Below, piece by piece: positions 10,165 to 23,050 of a DNA stretch of 64,000 nt. The notes beneath the pieces were generated by a model. It was given only the letters and a program-made list of their open reading frames with translations. It was not told the origin of the DNA and ran no database searches. Numbering within the stretch: the stretch's first letter is position 1; each line of letters begins with the position of its first letter. The position numbers were made by a program, and so were the translations under genes. The DNA comes from Diphasiastrum complanatum (taxonomy: Eukaryota > Streptophyta > Lycopodiopsida > Lycopodiales > Lycopodiaceae), in contig CM055100.1 of NCBI GenBank assembly GCA_029204225.1, positions 45,657,685-45,721,684 on the forward strand, in the 5' to 3' direction.

Positions 10165-11468
10165 TGTCACGTCCCGAACACAACCATATACAGTAAACCA
10201 AATAAACTGTACACTAATTACATCATCACATTTAGAGCTTCTCCTAGTGAATAAGATCAAAACTGATTTCTAACTATATGTGCATTATATCACTTCAAAT
10301 ATAGTGATGATAGCTATTGCCGATATTAGAGGGATTAACTCCTTGTTGTAAGAAAGAATATGATGGGACACAAAGTATAGACAAATGCAAGTAACATACG
10401 TGAATCTAGACTATATTCGCTCTCTGGTTACAACTACAAGCTCTTCATGCGTTGGTCTAAGTTATCTTTTCTGCTAATGGTTGTAATCTGGTTACTATTA
10501 ATCTTTGCAGTATAATGTTCCAAAATTTTTTACTCTGATGGTTCGAAAGTATCGAGGCTTATACCAATCCCGAGTATGATACTTGCTTGCTCCTATATAA
10601 CGAGTGAAGATATCATTGTTTCCCATCACACTACAATAGAATATACCAACTGTGATTAAAGACCCTTGGCTTACTTTTCAATTGTCACTTATAGTTTATT
10701 AACTTATCAGTAAGTTTGGTTGTGATAATGCATGAAGTAAAACAAAAGTAGCGAACACACCATGGCATTTTCACAGGATTATGCTTCCACCACCATCCAA
10801 GTATGAACTCTGTCGTGAGCTAGCAAAATGTATCACCACCTTGACTTATACAAAGACTTTATAAAAACAATATTCTACTTATGATTCGAGCTTCTCTGAA
10901 ATGAAGTCTTCCTCTTTATTCATTTATTTCTTTCTGATGGTGTATTACACGTCAATTTTCAAACATTTATCAAACTAACCCAATACATATAATCGTACAT
11001 GTCTTTGGCTTAAAATACTCTTGGAATTGCATGGATTTGCGCAAGAGTTGCTATAGTCTTTGATGCTAGAATGGCATGGATTTGCCCTAACATATTCATT
11101 GAGACTATACAAGCCAAAGGTTTTTGTACTTATTTCTAAAAAAAGGTAGCTCAAATAAATTTGTAATTTTTTGCATATGCCATTTCAAGTTTATAGTAGT
11201 AATTAAAGCTAGTAATCGAGCTTGAACATCCTTGGAAATTATGGATATGCTCAAGGGTTTTGACACTAGTACACGACTCTTTCATGGGTCCACGGCTTAG
11301 TATGGCATGGATTTGCCCTAATACCATTGTACGTGTGTCCTTGCTCTAATACCATCGTACGTGTGTCCTTGCTCAACCTAGAAATTTTTTTCGTGAAAAC
11401 TATTTACACATGTTTAGCAAGCGTCTTTCATGTGTTTCTTTTATTTGATAAATTATTGATATGGACTA
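10165..11468. other. AT-rich intergenic stretch with short repeats
   Basis: No supported gene is visible. GGCATGGATTTGCCCTAA recurs around 11072 and 11304. A 28-bp unit (CTAATACCATTGTACGTGTG...) is present twice in tandem at 11318-11345 and 11346-11373 with one difference. Confidence 0.5.
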
Positions 11469-11884
11469 ATGCCTGTTACACTGATCAGGTCCTATAAAGA
11501 CATGCAAGGAATCTCACCACAAGTAGCTGTGCATTGCATTTCCCTTAAACCGAGAGCGAGACCATTTGCTAGCCATCCTTACCGATGTAATCCGATCTAC
11601 AAGGCCAAAATAAAAGAAGAGTTACAACACTTACTAGATGCAGGATCCATCTATGAAATTGAACATACGGAGTGGGTTTTCCCAATTGTGATCGTACTAA
11701 CCTAGAGGTTTACTTAGAAAATTTGGGAGTGTATTCAAAGGAAATATGCCATCTGCCTATGCTTGAGAAAATTTTTATCCATTGTCAATGCTTCGAAATC
11801 TCTTTGAATCCTAACAAATGCCAGATTTGGGTAACACACGGCATTGTTTTGAAGAAACATTGTGTTTCTACTTTAAAGCCTTAG
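11469..11884 (+). pseudogene. Gypsy reverse transcriptase remnant
   Basis: The first part resembles the start of a Gypsy RT: MQGISPQVAVHCISL, then LLDAGSIYEIEHTEWVFPIVIV. It aligns with the better-preserved minus-strand Gypsy at 45659-46066. The frame then changes, and the sequence jumps to YLENLGVYSKE...EKIFIHCQ...NPNKCQIWVTHG, the block around the YxDD box. The region between, including most of the palm, is deleted, and the catalytic pair reads EN instead of DD. It is a non-functional relic, probably of the same element as the integrase at 12811. Confidence 0.8.
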
Positions 11885-12538
11885 TATTTTTCCTTGTATT
11901 TTTTACTCAGTTGGCCAACATTTTGGGTCCGGCCGACAAGCATCAATGGTGAGGACGAACTATCGAGCATGGACGAACTATCCAACCTCCACTACTCGGG
12001 CGTGAAGTTTTTCAAACTATCACACTCCGCCGCCGCCATGCAACATCAACAAAAACCGTACTTAAACAAATGTTTTAGCTTAAGCTTAGCTAACCAATCT
12101 TTTAATCTAATTCAACATAATATATGTCCTGGATCAGAGACAAATATATACAGAGATAGACAGAAAGAGCAAAAAGAATGCAGCACTCAGTGAGGCACGT
12201 ATCAAGGGAGAAAGATAGTTCTAGCAGTAGCTAGTTCCATGCTGAGAAGAGAACACCTCTCTCACGCTGGTGCTCTGATCTGGAAAACAGACAACGCTCA
12301 AGAAAGATGTTTTCATGTACACTCATTTTTTGATAATACAGACGTGTAAATCTCTTCTGTTCAGTGTATAATCTGTGAATGTTGTGATGCTTGTTCAATT
12401 TCATGGCCATAACGCTTCTTCTCTTAGGATTAGCGATGTCTTCACTTTCCAAGCAAGAAAGTTTGATACATCTGCTTTAAATATTGTGCATATCTGTGAT
12501 TGGATGCTATGAATGGAAGCCATAGTCTCAGTGACGGG
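11885..12538 (-). other. Unclassified remnant inside the Gypsy relic
   Basis: No recognised protein is encoded. The stretch ends at a minus-strand primer-site complement, so it may be the inner edge of a small minus-strand Copia fragment. A 99-codon plus-strand frame at 11894-12193 has no recognisable domain. Confidence 0.3.
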
Positions 12539-12551
12539 GCTCTGATACCAT
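12539..12551 (-). promoter_or_regulatory. Copia primer site complement at a fragment end
   Basis: GCTCTGATACCA is followed after one T by TGTTGGAAACC, an LTR-like end for a minus-strand Copia fragment. A near copy (GCTCTGAAACCATTGTTGG) occurs exactly 100 bp downstream at 12639. Confidence 0.5.
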
Positions 12552-12810
12552 TGTTGGAAACCCTGATGAGCCGATACCACTGATGGAATCACTGACCTTG
12601 AGTCCTTGAGGAGCTCGATAAGGCTGGGCAATCGGGTTGCTCTGAAACCATTGTTGGTAATATAGTGGGCTCTCTGGTTGATTCTTGTTGTCGCTCAGAT
12701 GGAGTTGATCTGTCAGATAAGGCTACTGCCTCAACCCGCGATCAATCTTCTTCTGAACAACAGATAGCTACTGCTAATCTGGCTATATGTTTATGAACAT
12801 TAGATAATGT

Positions 12811-13582
12811 CCTCACTAAGGGGGTCGAAGCCAAGGCAGTAAGAGTAGTTGATGCTAGGAGCACTACCAAGTTTCTCTATGAAAACATCATTGTGCACTT
12901 TGGGTGCCTGGTGGAGATAGTCAGTGATCACGGGAGTCATTTTATCAATGAGACCATCAAGGTCCTGTTGGAGGAATTCTTTGTCATCCATAGAACCCAT
13001 ACGCCCTATTATCCTCGTGGTAATGGGCAAGTGGAGTTGTCCAATAATATCCTGTGTAGCGTGCTCACGAAAACAGTTAAAGCTAGAAGATCAAATTGGG
13101 AACACAAGTTGCATGCTGCTTTGTGGGCATTCAGGACAACATATAAGAGAAGCACTGATCAAACGCCATTCCAATTGGTTTATGGTCAGGATGTTGTAAT
13201 GCCAGTAGAGTTTTTAGTCCCTTCATTAAGGATTGCCACAACGCAATGCCTTGATGAATCCAGATCTCTACAATTACACCACGAAGCTCTACATAAACTT
13301 TGTGAAATACGCTTACTAGCTATACATGCACTGGCAGCTAAAAAGAAAAGATGCAAAGCATGGCACGATCGTAGGTTACAAAAGAAAGATCTCCGACTCG
13401 GAGATCTAGTCCTGATGTATAAAACCAAGGCGATCAAGGGAAAATTAAAATTCACAGACGAAGGTCCTTATCGGATCAAAGAAATTCTTAATCATGGAGC
13501 CATGAATTTGGAGAGGCTAGATGGGACACCTTTCGACACACCCATCAACGATAGCTGGTTGCACAAATACAGGCCACCCTAG
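12811..13582 (+). pseudogene. Gypsy integrase, C-terminal two thirds
   Basis: The frame reads from about TKGVEAKAVRVVDARSTTKF through IVSDHGSHF (second catalytic Asp), PYYPRGNGQVELSNN (catalytic Glu retained), HAALWAFRTTYKRST and TPFQLVYGQDVVMPVEF, to the C-terminal GPYRIKEILNHGAMNLERLDG...WLHKYRPP and a stop. The first catalytic Asp and the zinc-binding HHCC region are missing, because the sequence upstream of 12811 is unrelated. The part present is unbroken, which makes it the best-preserved Gypsy integrase piece here. The open frame listed from 12893 is only its later part. Confidence 0.88.
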
Positions 13583-14349
13583 TGAGAAACACTCAAAAAG
13601 AACGTTTTTTTCATGATTTTTGGAGATCTCCTGGGAGATAGCTCTTGAAACTTGGACAGTCACTAGATCTGACCCAAATACATCTATGAAAATCTCTGCG
13701 AGAGTTAGTGATGAAAAAAAATGTCATTTTTTAGTGTGTGCGAGGGTTCCAAGGAGCATAATCTTAAGAGCTCTCGTAGAGCATAAAGATCATCAAACCA
13801 ACCTTTGCAAGGGGCATAAATGGAATCAGAGCAATGAAATTAGCCTGCCTACATAGTCTGATCTTGAAAATCTAACCACAGAAGCAAGTCATATGAGCAT
13901 TCACTTCCTGCGAGGATTGAACCCTCGCAGACTGTCTGAACCCTTGCAGAACCTTTGCAAGTCAGTCAAATCACCTTCTAAACTCTCGCAAGCATCTCTG
14001 AAGTCTTAGAATTTTGTGAAGAAGGTTCCTGCCAAAATTTGGGTGGAATTGAACAAGGGAAAGTGGATTTCACCTAATACGCACTCTAAATTCCACATAT
14101 AAGGGCTGAATTCGAGTCATTTGTCACCTTTTCTGGTGAAGATCTATTAAAATGTCGACCAAAATTTTCAAATTCTCCGAATGCAACCAAACTTCGTACA
14201 AGCCATCTGCATACTATGAACCCAGATCTGAGCTCTGAACTACCGTTACTACCATCCACTTGTTATCCACTATTTTTTTCATTTCCATCACTTTTTACCA
14301 TTTCCACCGTTTTTTTTTACTTTTTCGCACTTTAACTATCACTGCTAAC
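13583..14349 (+). other. 3' spacer after the integrase and possible leader of the next element
   Basis: No gene is supported. The stretch repeats CTCGCAGA / TTGCAGAACC / CTCTGCGAGAG-like words between 13695 and 14000. It then carries CACATATAAGGGC (14092-14104), a TATA-like site. The order integrase, spacer, TATA-like site resembles 22440-23050. Confidence 0.4.
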
Positions 14350-16336
14350 ATGGCTTCCTCATCTTCTGACAACTCTGGCACCAAGCAGGTGATCCAGTGA
14401 GAAATACCATCAGCCACCCAAATTTGGCCCTTGCCTTCTAATGCCCTGATTAAACCATGGCTTCAAATTGCTGGTCAACTTCTTGAAGCAATGGGTTTCT
14501 ACCCGGTGCTTTCCAGCTCTGACATCAACATGGGCCTCACCCTTCACGCTTACGCCACGTGGGACGCGCCGAAGTCGCGTTTCCACTTCCTATACCAGGG
14601 TACCACGTACAAGGTACGGATTAACGCGGACTCGATGGTCATTGTCGGCATTATGTGGTCGTCGGGGCCACTACCACATGAGCCCCTGCAAGCATCAATG
14701 TACCGGCTACTCCAACGGACTTAATGACGGCCTACCAAGCCTTGGAAACATTTATCCAAGACGCGGTAGCATCCAGGACCTCATTGGACAGTCGGGTACT
14801 CCAATTGGCAACCAACAACACCCAGCTGCGAGCAAAATTCACAAAGCTGCAGCAAGAGCTGATGATTGCTCAACAACATGACAAGATGGGCATCGGGAGC
14901 TCACAAAGCTGCAGCAAAAGGAGGACGACCTCAACCAGTATATCCAGAGCCTCTCCAAAGCGCTGACAGATGCCTTCACCAAAGCTTCAATCTGAAGCGT
15001 CCCAACGACTTGCCTCCCTCCAGGTTCAACTCTAGATATATGAAGCAGATGATACGCGCCTGGGGCGGAAGTGCAAGCCCTGCAAAAGCAAAAAACTCGC
15101 TTGGTTAGCTCAACCCGCAACTGACTCAAGGCCACTCTCTCAAGCAGAGATGAATCTTTCCAAGCATCAGTTGCAGGTTTATAGTCAAACTTTGAATAGC
15201 TACCAGACCGGGCCAGTGCAACTCAAGAGCCCGCCCAGGCCAAACAAGCCCTCAAGGCTTGTCAATAATTTATGCAAAAGAAGGCTCAATCAACCCCGGT
15301 GGTGATTCCAATGCCACCTCTCTTTGATGCTGCACAGGCAAGTACGAGCCACGACCAAGGCTAGCAAGCAGCAGGGGCCACAAGTCAGAATCAGCGGTTT
15401 GGCGGACAAGACCAAGGACCTCTTGATACTAGAGCTGAGATGCAGGACCAAGGCCAAGACACGAGTCCCAGCCATAGCCATGAGGAAGGACAAGCCTTCT
15501 CATCAAGAGGCTCGCGCAGTATATCTGCTAGCCGGGCTTTCCGATGCCCCAAGTCTGTGGAGGAGAAAATCAAAGAATTCCTATTCAAATATCCCCACGA
15601 GTCCTCAAGAGGCGGCTGGCAGATATCATTTTCGGCACAAACCATAAAAGGCAACGAGATGAAGCACTCCCCGCCCTCCAACCACAACTTGAGTGGCGCC
15701 AACAACTCTTTGAACAGGACCTTACGACCATCAGGGCCTATGTGACCAGTCCACAACAACTAAGGGTAAACGCGCATTTCTTGCCATGCACACGATGATC
15801 CAAATGAGCGGAATGCGGCTCCTCTGGACAAGATCACCATCCAAAACTGTAATTGGTCGATAATCCCTTCAGAGCACGGTTGGGATACAGATGTAGACGC
15901 CCGAAGGGCTCTTGCTCAATTCTCTAATAAGTATTTCAACTGCCCTGACCCAACAGTTCGCGCGACAGCCACTTACGCCCGAGACTTAGAGTATCTAATG
16001 GGAATCGAAACGAAGTGGATAATTTTCTCCCACCAATATTTTTTAATCCAAATAAGGCATTAGCCTCAGAGAAAGTGGAAGATCAGTTTCTAGTAGCTCG
16101 AGTTTCCTACCAAGCTGCATTCCTTGGCGATCCCTAGACACGCAGACTCCAAGCGTGGGTCGACCAAAGCTGGCTAAGAGGAGTCCACAAGTCCCTTCAC
16201 ACGCCTAAGGACTTGAAGAAGATAGACTGAATAAGCTTTATGGAAGATGTCACTGGCTACCAGAGGCGGGCCAAGAAGACTTTGTACTAAACCGGCAGAG
16301 TGCCGAGGGACCGGCACTACTTCAGGCCGTGGGTCC
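14350..16336 (+). pseudogene. Decayed gag-like coding region of a Gypsy-family element
   Basis: An ATG at 14350 opens MASSSSDNSGTKQVIQ and stops. Coding-like text continues in shifted frames: a globular piece at 14431-14724 (LLEAMGFYPVLSSSDIN), a coiled-coil-like piece at 14724-14900 (rich in Q, L, E; TQLRAKFTKLQQEL), and a last piece near 15786-16020 (NCNWSIIPSEHGWDTD). No protease, RT or integrase motif is present. The 3' end (GTGCCGAGGGACCGGCACTAC...) matches the sequence just before the LTR at 21232, so it belongs to the same family as the gag-only element 18071-21958. Its product cannot be named further. Confidence 0.5.
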
Positions 16337-16903
16337 TGTTGGGGGTATTCCCAACATATTGTAAATAAATAATATCGGCTAGTAAAATATGTTGCAAGGG
16401 CATGGCATCCTGTGAGTATAAGCCCATGGCCCAATGAGCACACAAGTTGAGTTGTAAATAGAATAATAGACTTGGGCCCTTTTGTAATTAAAATAAAACT
16501 TGAGGCCCAAAGTCAAGTTAGAAACTTAGTTTTAACTCTTTTAAGTTGGGTCCAAATGGAGACTCACATGAATCATGTGAAATCCAATGTACTTTTTTTA
16601 AGACTTTTGGATCAAGTTGGGTCCAAGATGAATGGATAGGATTAGTGTACATATTAGCCAATAGTATTTTGGGGCAAGGGCCTTCCCCATTTATAAAAAG
16701 GCACCTCATGTACTCTATTCTCATGCTTAATGAGAAGAAGGAAACTCTACCAAATTTTGAAGAGAAGCATCCTTACTTGCTATTCACTACTTGCTAATGT
16801 GCTTGATTGTGTTTTCCTTTTTGCTCTCAAGTTTGCAAGTTTTTGGTTTCCATAGTTAAAGGTTTTGCATTTGCAAGCACAAGGAGCATTTGAGCGAAAC
16901 TCC

Positions 16904-16942
<39 letters not shown>

Positions 16943-17168
16943 TACTCTCTTACTCTCTTCTATTCTATTCTTCTCCTTCACAAAATCATGATGAATGTTA
17001 GTTTAGTGGAGTAGAGTTAGGGGTGTGTAGTGTTAGTTGTGATAGAGTTAAAGAAAAAGTAGAGAACTATCTAAAAGTAGCATCTATTCATAGTTAGGCA
17101 CCTATCCAGTGTTCTAACTCTTGTAGACAGGCGGAAGGGCTATACTACGCGAGATCTTCGACCCTACA
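16337..17168 (+). repeat. Gypsy-family LTR (3' LTR of the gag-like element)
   Basis: The block is about 832 bp, starts TGTTGGGGGTA and ends CGACCCTACA. It shares CCCAAAGTCAAGTT and ACTCACATGAATCATGTGA with the LTRs at 18071 and 21232. It carries a short (CT)n tract at about 16909-16941. Immediately after its end, Gypsy RNase H sequence begins in mid-domain, so this element interrupted that gene. No matching 5' LTR is seen. Confidence 0.65.
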
Positions 17169-17399
17169 GTCAAATTACTCATTGGATCTTGTTATTGCAA
17201 GAATTTCAGTTTCAGATTGTTGTTCAAAAGGGCGTTCAACATTTTTTAGCAGATCATTTATCCAGAATCCCTAATCTACCAACTTTTGACCAAGGGGTCA
17301 ACGATAATTTACCCAATGCCATCTTGTTTCAAGTTGACTCTACCCCCATTTGGGCTAAGGATATTACTGAATATGTGACTTCAAGGTAGATGGATCTAT
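17169..17399 (+). pseudogene. Gypsy RNase H C-terminal remnant
   Basis: The text ITHWILLLQEFQFQIVVQKG followed by VQHFLADHLSRIPN is the standard end of Gypsy RNase H before the linker to integrase. It starts abruptly at the LTR boundary at 17168 and ends at a stop at about 17389. It belongs with the integrase at 17630 and the LTR at 23051. Confidence 0.8.
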
Positions 17400-17629
17400 C
17401 GTTATCTAAACTGAACAACATGCGTTGATCCTCAAAACAACACCTTATACGTTGATTGCAGGACAACTTTACAAGTAATGGGTTAGATGGGATCATCCGA
17501 CGATGTCTTACTGAAGGTGAAATACCTCCATTATATCCTTAACACATGAAGGTGTTGGAGCTGGCCATTTCTCTTCTGAAACAACCGGTGGCCCACCCTC
17601 TTCAAAGATACTCACAACTATGTAAAGAC

Positions 17630-18070
17630 CTATGATGTTTTGTCAAAGGACAAAACGTCCCCAACACTTTATGTCTTTACACCCTGTCACAACTGATCAA
17701 GCCTTTCAGAATGAGAAATTGATTATGTTGGCCCTATTAGTCCCGCTGCTTACAGATTACTATACCAAACCCAAGTCGTTTGCAATGCTGACCCTTGTTC
17801 TACCGCAAAATTTTTCTATAAACAGGTGATTGTTCGTTTCGGATGTCCTCTAGAACTTATAAGTGATAGGGGTACACATTTTCTTAACTCTGTCATAGCC
17901 GATCTACTTTCGAAATTCTTTGTTGAACATCGCAAAAGTTTTCCGTATTATCCACAATGCAATGGCCAGGCGAAATCCACCAACAAAATCTTATGTGGTG
18001 TTCTAACCAAGATCATCGAGTCTAGCCATTCTGATTGAGAATGAAAACTCCACGCTGCTTTGTGGGCAAA
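17630..18070 (+). pseudogene. Gypsy integrase, N-terminal half, interrupted by a nested element
   Basis: CQRTKRPQHFMSLHPVTTDQAF is followed in shifted frames by a degraded catalytic start, then FGCPLELISDRGTHFLNSV and PYYPQCNGQAKSTNKILCG. The catalytic Glu of GQVES is Lys here. HAALWA is cut at 18070, where the TGTAGGG end of the nested element begins. The remaining part resumes at 21959. Confidence 0.85.
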
Positions 18071-18401
18071 TGTAGGGTGTCGGGTGGGTCCTACCACCTA
18101 TAGTGTATAATACAAGTAATAACATGCGAGGGCACCGGCCTCCTACGCATATAAGACCGACACAGTGACCACGCAAATTGGATAAATAGAACTTGAATAA
18201 AAGGACTATGGGCCTTAGTAGAATAAATTAATTAAAAAGCCCAAAGTCAAGTTCATAAGGTTCTAAGTTAAAAGGGAATCTCTCAAACTCACATGAATCA
18301 TGTGAGTTTGGTCCTTTTCCTGATGAACCATTAGATTGAAGTTCATTTAGTTTGAAGGGCTAGGATGCCATTGTAAATAGGCCAATGAGAGCTCTTCTTT
18401 T

Positions 18402-18498
<97 letters not shown>

Positions 18499-18720
18499 AG
18501 GGTGATTGGTGCATAGCTATGGGTAGGTGCATGAGCCCCCGTAGCCCCAACCATCCTTGGTGAGTTCTCTTCTCTCTCTAATCTCTCCTTAGCTCTCTAT
18601 CTCTCTTCCCTCTCTCTCCTCTCTCTAAACTCTCTCATCACTCCTTCTCTACCTCTCTCTATCTCCTCTCTCTACCTCCCTTCTCTCTCTATTGCTATGC
18701 AGGTGCGCACGGGCTACTCC
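18071..18720 (+). repeat. 5' LTR of the nested element
   Basis: The start TGTAGGGTGTCGGGTGGGTCC aligns with TGTAGAGCGACGAGTGGGTCC at 21232. The match continues through the perfect dyad at 18285-18309, the (CT)n tract and GCATAGCTATGGGTAGGTGCATGAG, and is lost near 18720 in CT-rich sequence. Compared with the 3' LTR it lacks about 95 bp between 18390 and 18391, including the TATATAA box. The right boundary is uncertain. Confidence 0.7.
18404..18496. repeat. (CT)n microsatellite, about 93 bp, inside an LTR
   Basis: This is an uninterrupted CT dinucleotide run at the same LTR position as the longer run at 21550-21706. Confidence 0.95.
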
Positions 18721-19382
18721 CCTCTCTCCCCCCTATGCTGCTGCTCCCTCCCTCTTCCCCTCTATTGTGTGTGTGCTCCCTACCCTCACCTACGCTGCTG
18801 CCCCCTCCCCCTTCCCCTCTAATGTGCACTCCCTACCCTCACCTACGCTTCTCCGCTCCCTTCTCCTTTCCCTCACTGTCGCACTCCAGCTCTTTGCCTG
18901 TCGCCCGGGTCTCATTCTTTCTTCAGCGACCCCCTCCCTCCTTTCTTCTTGTTTCAAACCCGGCAAATATCTAAGATGGGAACCGACATCCTAAACTGCG
19001 CTCTCCATCTGCGTTCTGTCCAACCCCTCCTCTTCAAAATCTATCCCTCCCCTGTCTGCGCTCTCCATTCTCCTGTGTATACCATCCCTTCTCTTCTTCT
19101 CACTTCTTCAAATTTTTTTTTTAGCGCTTTTCCAATTATCATCCCTCAACATAAGACTTTCGCTGGAAGGGCATAATTGAAATTATTTATGAAATCTACC
19201 CTTGCCCAAACCGTGAATGTTCTAGACAAAGGACTATTTCTGCTTTCTTCATCATGCCTTTTCCTCTTCCATCTCCTCATCATCAATTCCCTCATAGACA
19301 TTTCAAAAACTGCATCTCCCAATCTCTCTCTCATACATCACCACACCACTCCATATCACCTTCATCTTGCACACAACAGGCC

Positions 19383-20599
19383 ATGGCAATTTATGAGCAG
19401 CTTTCCCAAATTTTGATGCTTTCCATAGAAACTCTCAAGGGCTACACTGCACGATTTGCCAAGATGGCGGTAGATTGGAATTCCGATCTTCCTAGTCACC
19501 ACAAAATGGCATTTTTCTATGCCAGATTACCGCACGAGATCAAGATTGGTATGCCACCCTTTACATCATATACAGTCCAAAAGAACTCTGTAAGGCAGTC
19601 GCTATTGCAGAAGCACAGATCTTGCACACACCATCACAACCCATATCCAACATTCAAACAATCATGGATGATCGAGCATCTAATCCACAAGATGCCACAG
19701 ACAACTCTAGCCACAGTACTAGCAGTGTGGACGATTAGATGCAAGTTGTCAATGACACAGGTGAGATGTGCAGTCAATTGGATTACCTTCCAGAACCACG
19801 ACATGCCAATCGGAAGATCCGACCATTGGACCAGTGCCATTATTGGTTTGGAAAACATCCAACACCTCAATGTCCAGTTCGGAATCCGAGATTACGAAAT
19901 CAAGCCAATAAGGGAATTCTGGAGATTGGAAATCGATCAACAAAATCCTCATCTATGCCATCTAGCTTGCCATCAGATCGCTCCTCCAAAGAAAGTGGAT
20001 TAGTCTCAAGACTTTTAGAATCTTCTCTAGTGGCTAGGCAAGGTTCGGTGGAAGTATTGGTTATATCAACGAGCGGATCATCCCAGGCAGGGGAAGTTCA
20101 AACTGGCTCACCGCTATATTCCGTGGAAGGGACCAAAGGAGACCTGATACCAGTGTACGTGCATCAATTGAGAGGTGACGGAATCTTACACATGGTACGA
20201 TGTTTCGAATGTGGAGGTAAACATCGTAGATCAGAATGTCCACACCGAAATGATCTGTCCTCCTTTTATCCTTGGTGTGAACAATGTGGTAACAATCACC
20301 CATGTCGTGATTGTCCACTAAGAGATCCAAGAAAAGCCGTTATGACTCCTACTTGCTTGAATCGGCAACCTACATATGACCATGCAAATCCACCAATCGA
20401 GAAGCTGCACTACAAACACAAACTTCTAGTGCCACCTGGTTACGAAGCAAATGCAGATGGAAGGATTGAGAGAAAGATCCTAAGACAAGTTGACACGGCC
20501 ACACGTGAATCACCAACACCACAGAAGACTGAGTGGGTAAAATCTATCCAACCAGTGATAGCGGAAGAAGTCAAGAAATTGGCAACAGATGCAATCTAG
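19383..20599 (+). pseudogene. Gag of the nested element with zinc knuckles
   Basis: The ATG at 19383 (MAIYEQLSQ) opens a Retrotrans_gag-like domain: ETLKGYTARFAKMAVDWNSDLP...MAFFYARLPHEI. The frame changes near 19575, and the expected continuation (PKELCKAVAIAEAQIL) runs in another frame with one in-frame TAG at 19736-19738. Three zinc-knuckle-like units follow: CHYWFGKHPTPQC (degenerate), CFECGGKHRRSEC and CEQCGNNHPCRDC. They have CX2CX3HX4C spacing. A conserved tail (PPGYEANADGRIERKIL) precedes the stop at 20599. It is a nucleocapsid-type protein in origin and broken here. Confidence 0.75.
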
Positions 20600-21231
20600 C
20601 AGATTTTACCAAGCCTCATCAAACAAATGTTGCTGCAACAAATTTTGGTGGATGAACTACAAAGGGGTCTCACGTCAACCACACAACTTGAAGGCAAACT
20701 GACTACCAGTCAACGCAACGATCCATCTGTACCACCTTCCAGAGAGCAGTCCATTGAGAAAGAAAAGACTAAGGTGGGAGATTGTCCTCTGATTTCAATG
20801 CCAATCATAAGCAAGATCCAACCAAAGTCGGAATGTTCCACTCAACATCTGGCCACCACAAAGCTACATCAGGACATCACATTGCTTAGACAGCCAGATC
20901 TAGGAAATCCAAGCCCCCTAAGGCCTCAGGTACATCAAGATCCGACGCAACTAGCATCAACGCCATGTCCTCGATCTTATTTTGCCAACCCACTTATCGA
21001 TGGACAAGGGTATTCAGAATGGCCACATGATTATTATTGAAGATCTAGCAACAGTGCCGGTTCTTGCTACACAACAACCAATAAAGCACCAGGTTTTATG
21101 TAAGCGAGCGCTGATCCACGCTTTTTCTGGAGCAAAAGACAAGTCCCTTGCAATAAACACGCCAACAACTCGGCCACCACAACAATCTGCTTGAGTGCCG
21201 AGGGACCGACACTACTTTGGGCCGTGGATCC

Positions 21232-21958
<727 letters not shown>

Positions 21959-22440
21959 ACCGGCTACAACATATCATACTACCCTGAAAAGGGCTACAAG
22001 TTTAACTCCTTTCTAGTTTGTATATGGCCAAGGAAGCAATCATGCTTGTGGAGTTCCATGTTCCATCCCTATGAGTAGCATATAGCTAGATAATCGACAG
22101 ATTCTAGCTAATAGATTATTCCATCTAGAACAACTTTGTGAAACACGACGGATCAACATCCATGCTCAACAAGTCCACAAACGTCGACAAAAGGCCTGGC
22201 ATGATCGCTCATTGAAACTCAAAGAGTTCCAAATCAGAGACAAGGTCCTCCTATACCAAGCCAAAGCCTTTAAGGGCAAATTGAAGTTTTTCTGGACAAG
22301 GTCCTTACATAATTCAAAAAATATTTGCCTCTGGATATGTACAACTCCAAAACTTACAAGGCGATACTTTAGACACTGTGGTTAATGGAAGCAGACTTAG
22401 AAAGTACTACGAACCCTGTTCTAATCTTGATATGTACTAA
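21959..22440 (+). pseudogene. Gypsy integrase, C-terminal half, continuation of 17630-18070
   Basis: The TTYHTTLKRATSLTPF and VYGQ block is followed by LCETRRINIHAQQVHKRRQKAWHDRSLKLKEF in pieces, then DKVLLYQAKAFKGKLKF. This matches the order in the better copy at 13120-13582. There are several stops and frame changes. The tail resembles NGSRLRKYYEPC, the usual Gypsy integrase end. Confidence 0.8.
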
Positions 22441-23037
22441 TTTTGTTTTAATCTCCTATTTATTGTTCCATTGTTACTTTTTGCTTATTGCCTGCTTGTC
22501 ATTTTGAAACTTTTTTGTATGTTTCTTTGTTCAAAACATCAAGATATCCTCGGCTTAGTGATATGATCAGTCTTTTTTTTATGCAACCACAAGATTTCAT
22601 TCTTTTTCTGCATGTTTGATGTAAAATTCTACCAGACAAAATTTGCCTAGACCAATTTTACTGTGTATGATTCATCTGTCACCTTCGCAAATTCTAGTAC
22701 AAAGTCAGACATTCCAGAAATAGAAAAAACCATTATTTCTCTTCAAATCCTCATTGTCAGAATTCGTAGACAGTTCATTGAGTCTCAAAAAGTAATGCAC
22801 GATCACTTCCATTTTTGTACTATCAGAGAATTCAACCCATGTTTGTACAAAAATAACTCACAGCAACTCGTAGGACCATCAGAACTTTGTCTCAGAATTC
22901 GCAAAACTCATTGAGAAATCGTGGGCACTGAAAGTGAGTATTGGGTGAATTTGTGATTTTCTATAAAAAAAAAGGTCTATATATAGGACTCATCCATTCC
23001 TCCCACGAGTGATTGGTGTGGGACCACCAATCCAATA
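22441..23037 (+). other. 3' non-coding spacer of the Gypsy element
   Basis: No motif-bearing protein is present. Words such as CGCAAATTC, GAATTCGTAGACAG and CAGAATTCGCAAAAC recur, much as in the spacer at 13583-14349. An 83-codon frame at 22663-22914 is not recognised. Confidence 0.4.
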
Positions 23038-23050
23038 AGGAGGGGGATAA
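23038..23050 (+). promoter_or_regulatory. Polypurine tract of the Gypsy element
   Basis: AGGAGGGGGATAA directly precedes the LTR start TGTTAGCAAC. Confidence 0.7.
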
